Position numbers and translations under genes: made by a program. This document shows, in pieces, positions 10,086 through 20,700 of a stretch of DNA of 64,000 nt (the stretch's first letter is position 1; the number at the start of each line of letters is the position of its first letter). The notes beneath the pieces were generated by a model. It did not search any database. It was not told the origin of the DNA and saw only the letters and a list, made by a program, of their open reading frames with translations. This DNA comes from Auriscalpium vulgare (Eukaryota > Basidiomycota > Agaricomycetes > Russulales > Auriscalpiaceae): NCBI GenBank assembly GCA_019915015.1, contig JAHBBC010000002.1, positions 1,798,001 through 1,862,000 of the forward strand, written 5' to 3'.

Positions 10086-13000
10086 ATGTCGGCCGCTACA
10101 CGCTGTGACTTTGACGATCCCGACGGCGAGCTGTTGATACTTCTCCAGAATCTTCCATCAGAGACGCTTGTGGAGTACAGGGACTGGGTGCGTGGCTATT
10201 GATATTTCTTTCCCATCACGTAGGCTGACACTGCCGCCGGTGAATTTCGTAGGTCTTCAAGGACTCCGAGCTCATGCGAAAAATGGTCGCCGACTGCCCC
10301 AATTACTACTCCCCCGAAAATGCCCTCCAATGGGTAGACGGGGACCAGCTGTTTCAATGGGTCTCTCACCAGCATCAGAGCCCTCGAAAGCGGCGGCGGT
10401 TTCGTACATCTACCTCGACTCCGACAAAACCCTCGACTCCTGGTCCCGATCTTTGGCTGCCTACACCACTCCGTTTAACATCTCAGGCTGGACCCTCTTC
10501 CAGGGGGTCTTCAGCGGCTCCTTCACGTCTGTCTCCGGCGCTGTCAGGGCATACGTCTGAAGACCCATTTCTGCCCGAGGCAGATGGTGCGACTGGCGCG
10601 TCGCGATCTGGGTCCCTATTTGATAGTCAGGGAGTGGCTCCTCACTCTCCATACTTGGGTGGCTCTTCTAGAGGTCGTGCGCCATCTCCTGATATTCAAG
10701 TCGTTGACTACACCATCGATGATTTTCCTCCGACTCGCCTATTCTCTCCTCGCCGCGCCGCAGCTTCGGCCGACGATGAAATCGAGGTCATCGAGGCCCT
10801 CTCAACTCCGACCCGTCGTCAGGCTGCCGCTATTCAATCTCCGTTGCGTTCCAAGCGGAAGCAGCCAGACGCTACGCCGGCTATACCCGACGTGCAAGTC
10901 ATTGAAATCCCGGACGACAATTCCGCTCCTCCACGAAGCAAGCGGGCAAAGAGGGCGCGATCTGACGCGAAGGGCGCGGTCCGGGTCACCGCCATAACCT
11001 ACTGCTCGAAGGTTGTCACTCTGACGACTGTGCCTCGCTGTTGGGATATACCATCCCCCGAGGACGGCACCATAGCGTATCTTCTCGACCTTCGCGACGA
11101 CAAGCGTGAATGGAAGGAGGATGACGGCACTCCGATGTCAATGGCAAAATCATCAAGAGCCAGGTATGTTTCCTCACTGGCTTCATACCTTCGCTGCGAT
11201 GAAGGATGCATCGGCACTCCAGGATCAGGACGCGTGGGCGAGTGGTACCGCTGGAGCCGACAACAAGACGTCAAAAATATTCGCCTTCGATCCGGACAAC
11301 AAGACACCTGTGATGTGCCGCCGTGCACATCACTATTGTCAGGGTATATACCACTGCAGCGAGCTCGACATGTCTATTCTAGACAACTGTCGGCGCTATG
11401 CTGCAGATAAAGATGAGCGCGGGGAACTGTGGAGGCGCCAGCTCCGGATGAATGAGATGACATGCCCGGAAGGCGCTGCCATCAGGTGCGGTGCCCTTCT
11501 TCTGTCGATAGGCAGTTGCTGATTTTATTATCATTCTCTAGCTTCTATCATGATATGTCTCAACACCAGTGCCCTCACACCGAGGCTAACGGCCAGCCTT
11601 GCGACGGTCTTGCAGTGATCCGGCAATTCAAGAGCAAAGAGGTGAGATATCCTTTGATATCGACTCTCGAGCAACGACAACTGACCTCTGAACGTCATGC
11701 AGAAGAGTCTTGATGGCAAAACCCATTTCATCGGATGCTCAAAGTGGTCTCGAAATGAAGCGAAGACTCATCGTATCGTCTGGATACCCATCCAAATCAA
11801 CGAGGAGCTCGTCATCAAACTCTTCCAGAACAACGGCCAACTTCCAGGGGCGGCTCTGTCTGAGGTGATCCCATCTGGAGAGTGTGCATTCATTACGACA
11901 CGCGCAAGCGGCGGGCGTGGGGCGCGACTGTGTCGTGCGTCGTCATATTCCTCTTGCCTCGTTTCATTTGCTCAGGGTGTTCCCATCAGGGTATCCACAT
12001 GTCGACGTTGTCGACTCAAAGGCAGTGCAAGGCTCCCTTAAACAGCGCCAGTGCAATGCACAGATCAAGATATACTATCCTGTTGACCGCACCGACCGAC
12101 GTGCCGTTGTTATGGTTGAAGGCCCGCACAACCATCCGATGCCCTTCGAATGGAAGGTTTCGTATGACGCCAAGGTGGCGTATCGTGCTGCAGCTACGGA
12201 GGTAGGACCGATGGGGCTTACACGGAGCAAACTGAATTTGGGTACGGATCGTCTTCTTCACTGTTGATCTCCTTTCGCGACGCTGTAATTATATCATCAA
12301 TCTAACTACATGTTTTGCTGTCCTACAGCTCCGAGCACCCAGAAATTGCTTGGTGGTGGCTCTACACCGGCATCTCTTGATCCAGCACTGGCAAATCCTC
12401 GCCATCAACGCCGCATTCTCAACAAAGTTAAGCATGAGCACATGCCTTTTGGCAGCGGTATGGAAGGTACAGTCTCGAAGACTCCTTGCAAATGCACAGT
12501 AGAGCTAAGTAATATCTTCTGACAGGTGTACTAGCTCTTAGACGTGCAGACCTCAAGAACCGTCCGGAGTCGGATCGATATATCCATGAAGTTCGCTCCG
12601 AACACGGCTTCGACATCATTGTCACCGCTCTCCCGGCATTGTTAGCGCAATACCACGATGCTCTTGCGTCGTTCCACGATAATACATACAAGCGTTTGCA
12701 TGGACAGTGGAAGGAGTGGGAAGTGGTGATCTGGGCCCGAAAAGTGAATATGCGTGCGTACTTCACTTTTGTGCCGGTATTCAATTATCTTAGGACTTGC
12801 TCAGGTATCACTATTGCTCGCATATATTGTGAGAATGAGACTCGAGAAGCGTTCCGCGAGATGTGGCTCGCTTTCTGGCGTACGATCGAGAACACCACAG
12901 GCAAGCCTGTCCGCTTCAAATTTTTACATGAAACCGGGTTGCGTGCAATTCTTGTCGACGGCTGCAAAGCGCAAATCCAAGGCCTTGGTGATGCGCTTCT

Positions 13001-14386
13001 GACCTATAGCCGGCGGGACTGTACGGTCAATGCCAGTATCCGCGCAGAGACAGATCCGGAGGTTATCGTCCAATATATTCTCAAGACATGCACAGTACAT
13101 CTCGATCGGTGCGTCTGACATGTCCTGTTCAATCATTTCATACCGATCAGTACTTTCTTCAGAGGGTTCTCTGCCCTTGCTTCCCACCTTCCAGTTGAAG
13201 ATATGTTGCGTGTGCGTCGCTGCAGGTTCATCGAGACCCAAGCGGAGCTCGATGACTGGAAGTCATTTTGCGAGAATTCGAGTTACAAAAAGCTTCGAGG
13301 TTCGTTTAATTCAACCAGAGTCCTTTGGAACAACGCTAAGGTGTGCATAGATTGGTATGCTGACAAGAAGCCGCATCGCTGGTGGATTGGGTCCATCAAT
13401 CATTTCATGTCGAAGATCGACAAAGACGACTGGTTCTCCACACCAAACGATACAAACCTGAATGAGAGTGCTCATCCGCACACCAACGCTCACACCGGGA
13501 TCGACCTTGCCCTCCTTGAAGGCATCGAGACGTCAGTGCTCCATTCAGTCTCGCTGTAACCATGCTAATAAGTGAATATAGTGCTCGCAAGTTAGATATC
13601 GCTCAAGCGGAAAAGTTGCGCCTTGCAGAGGAGGGTTACATGCAAAATCATCGAAACACGGATGCTCACCGCGCGCATTCAAGCCGGCTTCGACGAGAAG
13701 GTGCCTCGCGCAAGACTGCAGCAACTCGGGCTGCTCAGGACAACCTCTCCGACATAGAACGGGAGATCCAAGAGAGCGCTGCGAGAGTCCGCAAGCTTCG
13801 TGAAAAGAAGAAGGAGCTCCAGCAGTCAACAGGTGTTAAGTCGCGAAAACGCAAGACTGGCCGGCGAAAAGTTTCACTCGACAACACTCTCGCCATGGCC
13901 GGCTCGGAGGCCGGCGACTCCGACACAGACTCTTCTGTTGGTGACTCAGGTGACAGGCTGAGCATTCGGAACCCGAGTCCAGCACTACGTGCGCATACTC
14001 CTGACAACACTTATGATGAGGTCCCAGCGCCGCCTTTGCCGGACTCGGATGTACTTGTGGCAGGCAGCCCCATCTCTGCGCCAACACCAATGCCGAGGAC
14101 CGAGCCTCCACCTGTGCTTGCACCCCAGCCGGCAGCGATGTCTGCACCTTCCCTTCCTCACGCCTCCATGTCGACATCAATGCCTGCCCAAGCACCAAAT
14201 ATGCGTGGTTCACGTCGCACCAATGTCCTCTCCCCGCCGCCCTGGCAGTTGACGGCGCAAGAAGACCGCGCACGTATTGCGGAATTGACGGCAGCACTAC
14301 GGAGCCGCAATATTGTGCTCCCACCTACCTTGCCTTCGAGCTACAATACTTATTGGGGCCATGAACAACGATCTGGTAATTTATAG
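10086..14386 (+). CDS. MULE-type DDE transposase with zinc-binding N-terminal region
   Basis: This multi-exon gene would catalyse cut-and-paste transposition of its element in the nucleus. Exon 1 starts at ATG 10086 and ends at 10187; exon 2 starts at 10253; further short introns keep the frame open to 14386. The order is: an acidic N-terminus; a long Ser/Pro-rich linker with three SUMO-interaction-like motifs; Cys/His-rich parts (CRRAHHYCQGIYHC, CPHTEANGQPCDG, then FIGCSKW); a segment with CNAQIKIYYPV and GPHNHPMP typical of WRKY/GCM1-like fingers; and the catalytic core. Candidate acidic residues lie in SFHDNTYKRLHGQWKEWE, ILVDGCKAQIQGLGDAL and DTNLNESAHPHTNAHTG. A basic coiled-coil C-terminus with KSRKRKTGRRK follows. 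No stop interrupts the predicted exons. Exon boundaries near 11850-12000 are the least certain. Confidence 0.65.
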
Positions 14387-14439
14387 CGGATATTCCGGGG
14401 TTTCTATGACTATACTATACGCTGCTAGCTGCTGCTGTA

Positions 14440-14900
14440 ATTATATTGTATATAGTTGAAATGAAACTGCGAGATCCGTTGTCCGCGTCCGTGCGCCGTA
14501 GGCGAACTGGTCGCCTGCGGCCTTCATTTTGGGGTGGAAGCTGGGGGCGGCGGGGGCAGGCGCAGCCTTCACGGCGGCGCCCTGGGCGTATATCGAGTGC
14601 GACACGGGTATGATGCCTTCTGCGCTTACGGACATCCACGCAGAGTCGGGAGGCGTTGAGGGCGAGGTAGAGGAGGCGGGGGACGTTGACAGGCGGTGAG
14701 GACGGCAAGGGGTCGGAGATGGTCGGGTTCGGGATGACGGGCGGGGAGAAGGGCGACGAACGGTGTCCAAAGGATGGGTTGCTTGACGCCGTGGCACCCA
14801 GTTGCGCGAATGACGATGGCGCGGGGGTGGAGAGAGATAGGCCGGGTACGGAGCCAGGCTGGTGAAGTCGCGGCGCACTCGATCTTCGACTTGTCGTCAT
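14440..14900 (-). other. Possible captured gene fragment, unidentified
   Basis: The minus strand has two overlapping open frames of about 150 codons rich in Pro, Ser and Ala. They include SAWMSVSAEG and AAPAPAAPSFHPKMKAAGDQ. Coding-like GC content suggests a captured exon fragment inside the MULE. I do not recognise the source gene. Confidence 0.25.
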
Positions 14901-14914
14901 CGGTTGAGGATCTA

Positions 14915-15865
14915 TGCGTACAACTCCAGGCCGTTCTTGATGGTGATGTGGCTCGCGGCGGCCCCGTCCTCAGCTGTTAATGAGTTAGCATCAGACGGTC
15001 ACAAAAGGGCGAAGGGTGCTTACCCTTGTACTTCTCAGCATCGTTGACCATGCGCTCGATCTCCTTTTTCACAGGCGGCCCTTATCGTTGGTGATCATGA
15101 TGCGGTTGCATCGACGGCGGCCTCGACCTGAGGAACGCGGAAAGCTCGAACTTGCCGAGGAGGCTGTTGTCCTTGGTGCGGGCGTGCTCGCCCTTGTAGA
15201 CCTGGATCAAGACACCTGGCTGGTTGTCTGAGTACGTCGAGAAAATCTCCGACTTCTTCGTGGGCAAGGTCGTGTTGCGCTATGAAGGGCGGTCATGACA
15301 CCACCAGCGGTCTCGATACTTACTGTATAACAGTAATCAGTACAGAGAAATATCATGAGATTATCACAACTTACCCAAGGGACAGAGGAGCGACATCGTG
15401 GAGGAGGAGATCTTGCGTCTTCTCGGAGGTGTCTCCGGAGAGGATGGCAGCCTGGACAGCGGCACCATAGGCGACGGCCTCGTCGGGGTTGATCCTCTTG
15501 TTGGATCCTTGCCGTTCAAGAAGTCGGACACGAGCTTGACGACCGACGAGGACGATCTCGTGGACGTTTGCCTTGTCGATCTTCGAGTCACGGAGGACCT
15601 TCTCGATGGGCTCGAGAGTGCCGCGGAAGAGATCCTGGCAGAGCTCCTCGAAGCGGGCACGAGTGAGGGAGGTGTAGAAGTCGATGCCCTCGAAGAGCGA
15701 GTCGATCTCGATGGAGGTCTGGGTGGCGGAGGAGAGAGTCCGCTTGGCACGCTCGCAAGCGGTGCGCAGACGAGGGAGGGGTGCGCATGTGCATGGAGAG
15801 GTGCTTGAACTTGCGCTTGAACTCCTGCTGACGAGGCGGTTGTGTCCGAGAGGCGGCCGCCCACG
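14915..15865 (-). pseudogene. HSP70 fragment, decayed, captured in the MULE
   Basis: Minus-strand pieces match cytosolic HSP70 in collinear order. The C-terminal ATPase region comes first ([19 protein letters not shown], then [20 protein letters not shown], then [20 protein letters not shown]). Next come [14 protein letters not shown] and DVAPLSLG. The substrate-binding domain follows ([29 protein letters not shown]), then NDKGR and IERMVNDAEKYK before a GTAAGC intron. The N-terminal half of the ATPase domain is missing. The GGSTRIPRI phosphate-loop segment is deleted, there is a frameshift after FLNGKDP, and the part between PLSLG and PTKKSEIF is lost. It cannot encode a chaperone. Confidence 0.8.
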
Positions 15866-16186
15866 AGTGCGTTTCAGAGCATACTATGCGACGAAATGCC
15901 GGAGCCGCATGATAGCCCCTCTGGGGGCGCATTGGTGGGGTGCGCCGCAAGGAGAAGAGGATTGAAGTTCTAGGAAATGAAAAGAATGAGCATTCAAATG
16001 TTAACAACAGTGCTGAGCTCGCATCAAGAGGCGCCAGGTCTGACACCTTACAAGACACGAACACAGCGATTATTAGGTGACTTATCTTAATGTCTGGACG
16101 CCGAGAAAGAGCGAGCAAAGAAAGCAGAGGGTGCGAGTCGGAGTAACGCCGTTTAGTGGTCGCAATGTGCCAGCTGGAACCGAAGA
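15866..16186. other. MULE interior upstream of HSP70 fragment, no gene seen
   Basis: No gene is supported here. It may be flanking sequence captured together with the HSP70 fragment. Confidence 0.3.
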
Positions 16187-16188
16187 AT

Positions 16189-16270
16189 GTGATTGGCTGA
16201 CGCAGGAGATAATTCTTGAGATGTGACGTCAGCACATCTCAAGGCGTCTCTCCTGCTTGAGCCAATCACA
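16189..16270. promoter_or_regulatory. 82-bp palindrome with CCAAT boxes and a central CRE-like site
   Basis: The arms TGTGATTGGCT (16189-16199) and AGCCAATCACA (16260-16270) are exact inverse complements. So are the GCAGGAGA/TCTCCTGC and CTTGAGATGT/ACATCTCAAG blocks inside. The centre reads TGACGTCA (16224-16231), the full CRE/ATF bZIP consensus. ATTGG/CCAAT sits symmetrically at both ends. It may be a captured promoter piece upstream of the HSP70 fragment or a small foldback repeat. Confidence 0.5.
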
Positions 16271-16886
16271 CGCGTGCATCTATGTTTCGCATCCTTCAAT
16301 GCTACCTGCAGACGATGAAAAGGCAATTTTTACCAGGTCAGTACCTCGGTAATGCAATATCGCGGCAGCCTTGAACTCAGGGGAACGGTTGAACGCGAAG
16401 CGCCACAAGCGCGAGCCAACTCTGTTCGCAGTTCAATCGAAACGATAATCATGGGCGATAGGTTACATACAAAAACACAATGTAGTAAGTAAAGCAGCTA
16501 ATACTGCACGACAGACCGCGCAACCTGGTTGGCGAACGACAATGCGGGGGCGGACGCACAACGGCGGTAAGATAGTGAGATGTTGTCGGGAGGATGATGG
16601 ATGGAGCCCAAGCGCTCCCGCTGTACATTGGTACGTGAAGCGCGCTCGCGCCGGAGATGATGCGAGGGCTCCAGGGAGGATGGGTTGAGAGGTGATGCAT
16701 GCAGAGGGGCCAGACGAGATAAGAGGCGGCGGGCTCGTGTTGTTGTGGCGTTGTCGAGGTGTCGACGGACACGAAGAGGCGGATGCGAAGGGCAAGCATG
16801 GAGGTCGGAGAGGATATGTATCGTGAAAAGGCGCACCTTGATCTCCAAGGTGCTAGCGCGAGGCGCGAAGCACACGCAATGTGCCG

Positions 16887-17068
16887 TGGACGGCGGCGAG
16901 GCAGGTATGTCAAGAGGACTAGTTATCGGTGACCGACGGAGGCCGCAACGAGCGAGGCTGGGCGGACGTGGCTTCACTGGACGGCGGTGTGGAAGGTATG
17001 TCAAGAGGATTAGTCGTCGGTGACCGACGGAGGCCGCAACGGGCGAGGCTGGGCGGAGGCGGCGTCGG
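16887..17068. repeat. Tandem duplication, 91-bp unit
   Basis: Two adjacent copies share AGGTATGTCAAGAGGA, then GGTGACCGACGGAGGCCGCA, then GCGAGGCTGGGCGGA at 16903 and 16994, giving a period of 91 bp with a few substitutions. They lie in the 3' part of the MULE, where no gene is recognised. Confidence 0.6.
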
Positions 17069-17386
17069 GTGTGGCTGGGAGTAGCGGGGTGGCGGTGATG
17101 AGTGCGGGGTGGAGACAGGAAAGGACGAGGGAGATATGCTGGGGGTCATTATATGGGAGAGGAACAATGGCAACTCACACAATGGCACGGCTTCGGGCCG
17201 GTTCGAGGGAGCAATGGCCGTGCGGAACAAGGGACTCGGGCGAAGAAGCTCGGAGAAACGACGGAAGTGCCGGACACGCGGCAAGCAAGGACAATGGACA
17301 ATCGGCAGAAGGAGCCGCCCAGTACAACCTAGTACAACTCTCGTCTCAGGAGGAGAGTTGTACTTGTACTAAGTTGGTCATCACCC

Positions 17387-17700
17387 GCTGGAAAACGAGT
17401 GACTTCAGGTGAAGGACCCCGTGCACTGCTCTTCAAACGGTGTCTAATCTCGGTGCACGCGTCAACCGTTGGCTTTGCCTCGGGATGTGTGTAGGAACTA
17501 CAGTTACGACCAGAAGAACCGAAGCTGCAGGTGACGGTGTGTATATGCATGTCAGTGTGAGCACCGAAAGACCGCAGTAGCACGATGTATGGGTGAGAGG
17601 ACTGATATATGTCCTCCTCTAAGTTTGTGATTTTGTTATCCAGTCATCCGCTGTACTACATGGTGCGTCTGATTTGGCTGCGAAGACTGTCCTGCTGGGA
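17387..17700 (-). pseudogene. eIF4E promoter remnant plus a second, more diverged eIF4E fragment
   Basis: Bases 17387-17520 match 38273-38395, the sequence upstream of the intact eIF4E gene (GACTTCAGGTGAAGGACCCC, then ACCGTTGGCTTTGCCT). This is the continuation of the duplicate broken by the MULE. Directly after, 17535-17700 aligns with eIF4E intron 2 and exon 2, with AGTTTGTGATTTTGTT encoding the NKITN segment in antisense. This points to a second, older tandem copy. Neither piece is functional. Confidence 0.6.
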
Positions 17701-20700
17701 CATCGGGCACAGACAGCGCGCCGGCTCAAGGATCGTTGAATAAGCTGGGGTCCCTTTGCGACGTGAGATTCCTGAGATGCGCGCGCTGTGGTATCAGTAC
17801 TTGTTCTGATGCACACGATACACAGCTTAGGTGCGCACCCTGTCACAAAGACGCCCGGTATCATTGCCTATCGTGAGGCAACGCATTCTCGCACCGCACC
17901 CACGGACGGTAGACCCCCGCAGAGTTAGTTATCATTTAGCGGTGACGATGGTGTGCGGGCGTAGAAACGAGATGGCTGCTGGCAACATGTATGCCGTCAT
18001 TGTGGTGTCCTGCAGCACACCGAAACTTTAGAATTTTGACAAAAACATGACATATGAGCACATACCTTGGAATCCCCGACGGTGGATCTTCTGTAAGCCC
18101 GGAGGAACCAAAATCTAGACACAGTTAGGCATAGGCACAACAAGATTAGGCGCGACACTCGCAAGAGCGAAGATAAATGCGCGTGCCAACATGTCGCAGG
18201 GCGTCAGACGGCGTGCGATCCCGGATACGCATGCTTTGCGGTGACCAAGCGGTGACGTGGCCCTGCGGACTCTCGGGCCAATGGACACTGTACCTGCGGT
18301 TCCACGGCTGTGGTGCCGGGCGCTGCCAGCCCCCGAGAAAGCGGTGTCAGCATGCGGTTCGATTTTTGAGGATCAGGGCGCGGTGCTGGCTGGCTAGGAC
18401 TGCGCGCGCTCGTATAGATGTGTTGTACGTCTGCGAGCCGGCCAGAACTTGAGAGCGACTGTGCGAGCTTCGGGCTTCGTGGATGGGTCGTGTCAGATGT
18501 TATAGATTTTCGAGGGGTGCAGGCCAGGCGAGGTCGGCGTGCGGCGGCGGGTGGTGAAGCGAAGGAGCACCGTGTTACATAAATGCACGCCTGTGCGAGC
18601 TTGTGAATGCTGCATGCTATGTTGGGCAAGGATGAGCCCGAGTCCGTCAGCGCGGGGTCGCGATGCATAGATAGAGTACGCATCGAATGTAGGACTTCAA
18701 AATATGGTCACCTTGACGTGTGTGGTGTCGTGCTGAGTGCGGCAGATGGTGGGCCATGTGTATGAGTCGTGTGTTTGCGACGGCTCGTCACCTTCGAGCA
18801 CGGTCGTTGCCTGGCAAACATAAGAGTAAGTATATGCGCACAAGTCAGCAAACCGACCGCACTTCAATATATCTGGCACCTCCGTCTGCATATAACATGT
18901 CGCGCCGCGTCCTCATTCCACTTGAGCGGAAACGGTGGGAACGCGCTCACGACGGCCCATCTACACGACTTTGCGTCGCCTCCTCCACGCCTTCTGCTGA
19001 TCCGCCTCTGCGCTGGATACCGCGCCGCAAACCTCCGACCTCCATCGGACACTTCTTGAAGGCGCGAAGCCGCACGCGCGTGCGGTGTAGTAGTTCTGGA
19101 TTCCATATTGGCCGTCACAAGGGCGAGCTGGCCGGTCGTCGCGGAGAGGCTGTAGGCCCGGACAAACAAGAATCAGGACTTGGGTGGATAGCGTCGCGCA
19201 ATGGGGCAATGGACAGGAGGGGATGATAAAGTGATAAATGTGTAAGACGTGAAGCGAAGGAGTAGAGGACGGCCGTCGGAGTCGATGGGATGGAGGTATG
19301 GAGCGGCAGCGCAGGGGAGAGTGTCGTTGACAAAGATGTTGAAGGAGCTAAGTTGCGGCTCCGTCCTGTACAAAGATATGCTGGCAATTGCAAAGAGTCA
19401 GGATGAACATTCGTCTGTGCGACAAATTGTACAGCAACGCACCTGCACTGTCTAACTGACAGGTCTGGCCTCTCCGTGGCTGGTCCGCGGCACTCCGGCG
19501 TTCTGCGCCTGTGTCTTGAGCTTGAGCACGGTATGAGGACACGATCAGGACAGACGGCAGCGGCGGAGGTGGAGGTGGGAGGACGAAGGAGGACGCTTCG
19601 CAGTGAGCCGGAGATATCGGCGATGGTCGGTCCGCGCGTTCGTCAATCTCATGTCGATCTGATCTACAGATTCGCATCCCTATACTCAAACCCAAGGCGT
19701 CGCGGTGCTGGAGTACAGCAAGCTTACCGAGTGGTCCCGCTGTGTCACAATCGGCGAAAACCACAGCGCATCCCGGGCGCGGCCACTTCGCTCGTGTTGC
19801 TGCTGATCTCGAAGTCGACCGCCTTGCTCAGGCTGCCAGTACTTACACGGTCGCGTCCCGGAGATTCATCCTCACTCTTTGAGGCGCAGGATTCCGCTAG
19901 TTTGCGCTGATTGATCTCTTGTTATCGCTCACAATCTACTAACAGGCTGCATTCAATGTAGTAAATTGTCTTCGCGGGCTGTCTCTTGTATTACAACAAC
20001 GAGGACGAGATACAATATGTGAACCCGCGGTACATTTTACCGGTCACGCCGTGCAGTCGTGGAGTTACCGGACATTGACGACTTGTAGCGCGACAAGCTT
20101 CAAGCTAGTGCGTCAGTACCACGAGCCGTCGTTGGATAGGAGTGTTACAAGCGGGCGCGGGGTGGGAAATGATGGGCTTGGATCGTTGCGCGTGGACCAG
20201 GCTGCATGGAGAATGGACGGAGGAGGTAGCGCGCCCACCCTACTGGTGGCCCTGTGATATCTGCGCAGGGCATAGCCCGCGTGACGGTCAAACAGACTGC
20301 ATAGAAGATAGCGCTCACCACGTTGAGCATCGAGCGCGATCTCTTCGATATTCTTGTAGCCAGCTGAGTGGAGAGGTTAGTATATGCGCACACAGTCCAG
20401 GGTCCAACCACGTACCTAACGCCCCGCTCCTCGACAGACGATGCCGCTGCGAATGCACTCTTCTACACATCCCCATCCCCATGCCAAATTGCGCAGCAGG
20501 ACCTTGCAGCAGTCGTTAGGTGAGCTCGTCGAACGCCACGAGTTGCGCATCCGTATGTGACGTGCGCGTCCATTTGACAGGGTTGCGGCGTGCCTCAGAT
20601 GCGAGCTGTGCGGCGCGTGGGCACTGCGAAGGATGATGCGCCAGATGGCGGTCGGTTTCGAAGAATGTGTATGACAGTTGTTCGGCGCAGGAGCGCGACT

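Larger units (their letters stand above)
9779..17386 (+). mobile_element. Mutator-like element (MULE) with transposase and captured sequence
   Basis: The 7.6-kb element is delimited by a 9-bp direct repeat, GCTGGAAAA, at 9770-9778 and 17387-17395. The uninterrupted version of this site is present once at 38273-38281 upstream of the intact eIF4E gene, which acts as an internal empty site. The termini are inverted repeats: 15 nt in from each end lies the identical 19-mer TAGTACAAGTACAACTCTC (9794-9812, and inverted at 17353-17371). Further in, both ends carry a GTACAACTCTC...GAGAGTTGTAC hairpin. A 9-bp duplication is the hallmark of Mutator-type transposition. The element encodes a multi-exon DDE-type transposase (10086-14386) and carries about 3 kb of extra sequence, including an HSP70 fragment. 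Confidence 0.75.
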
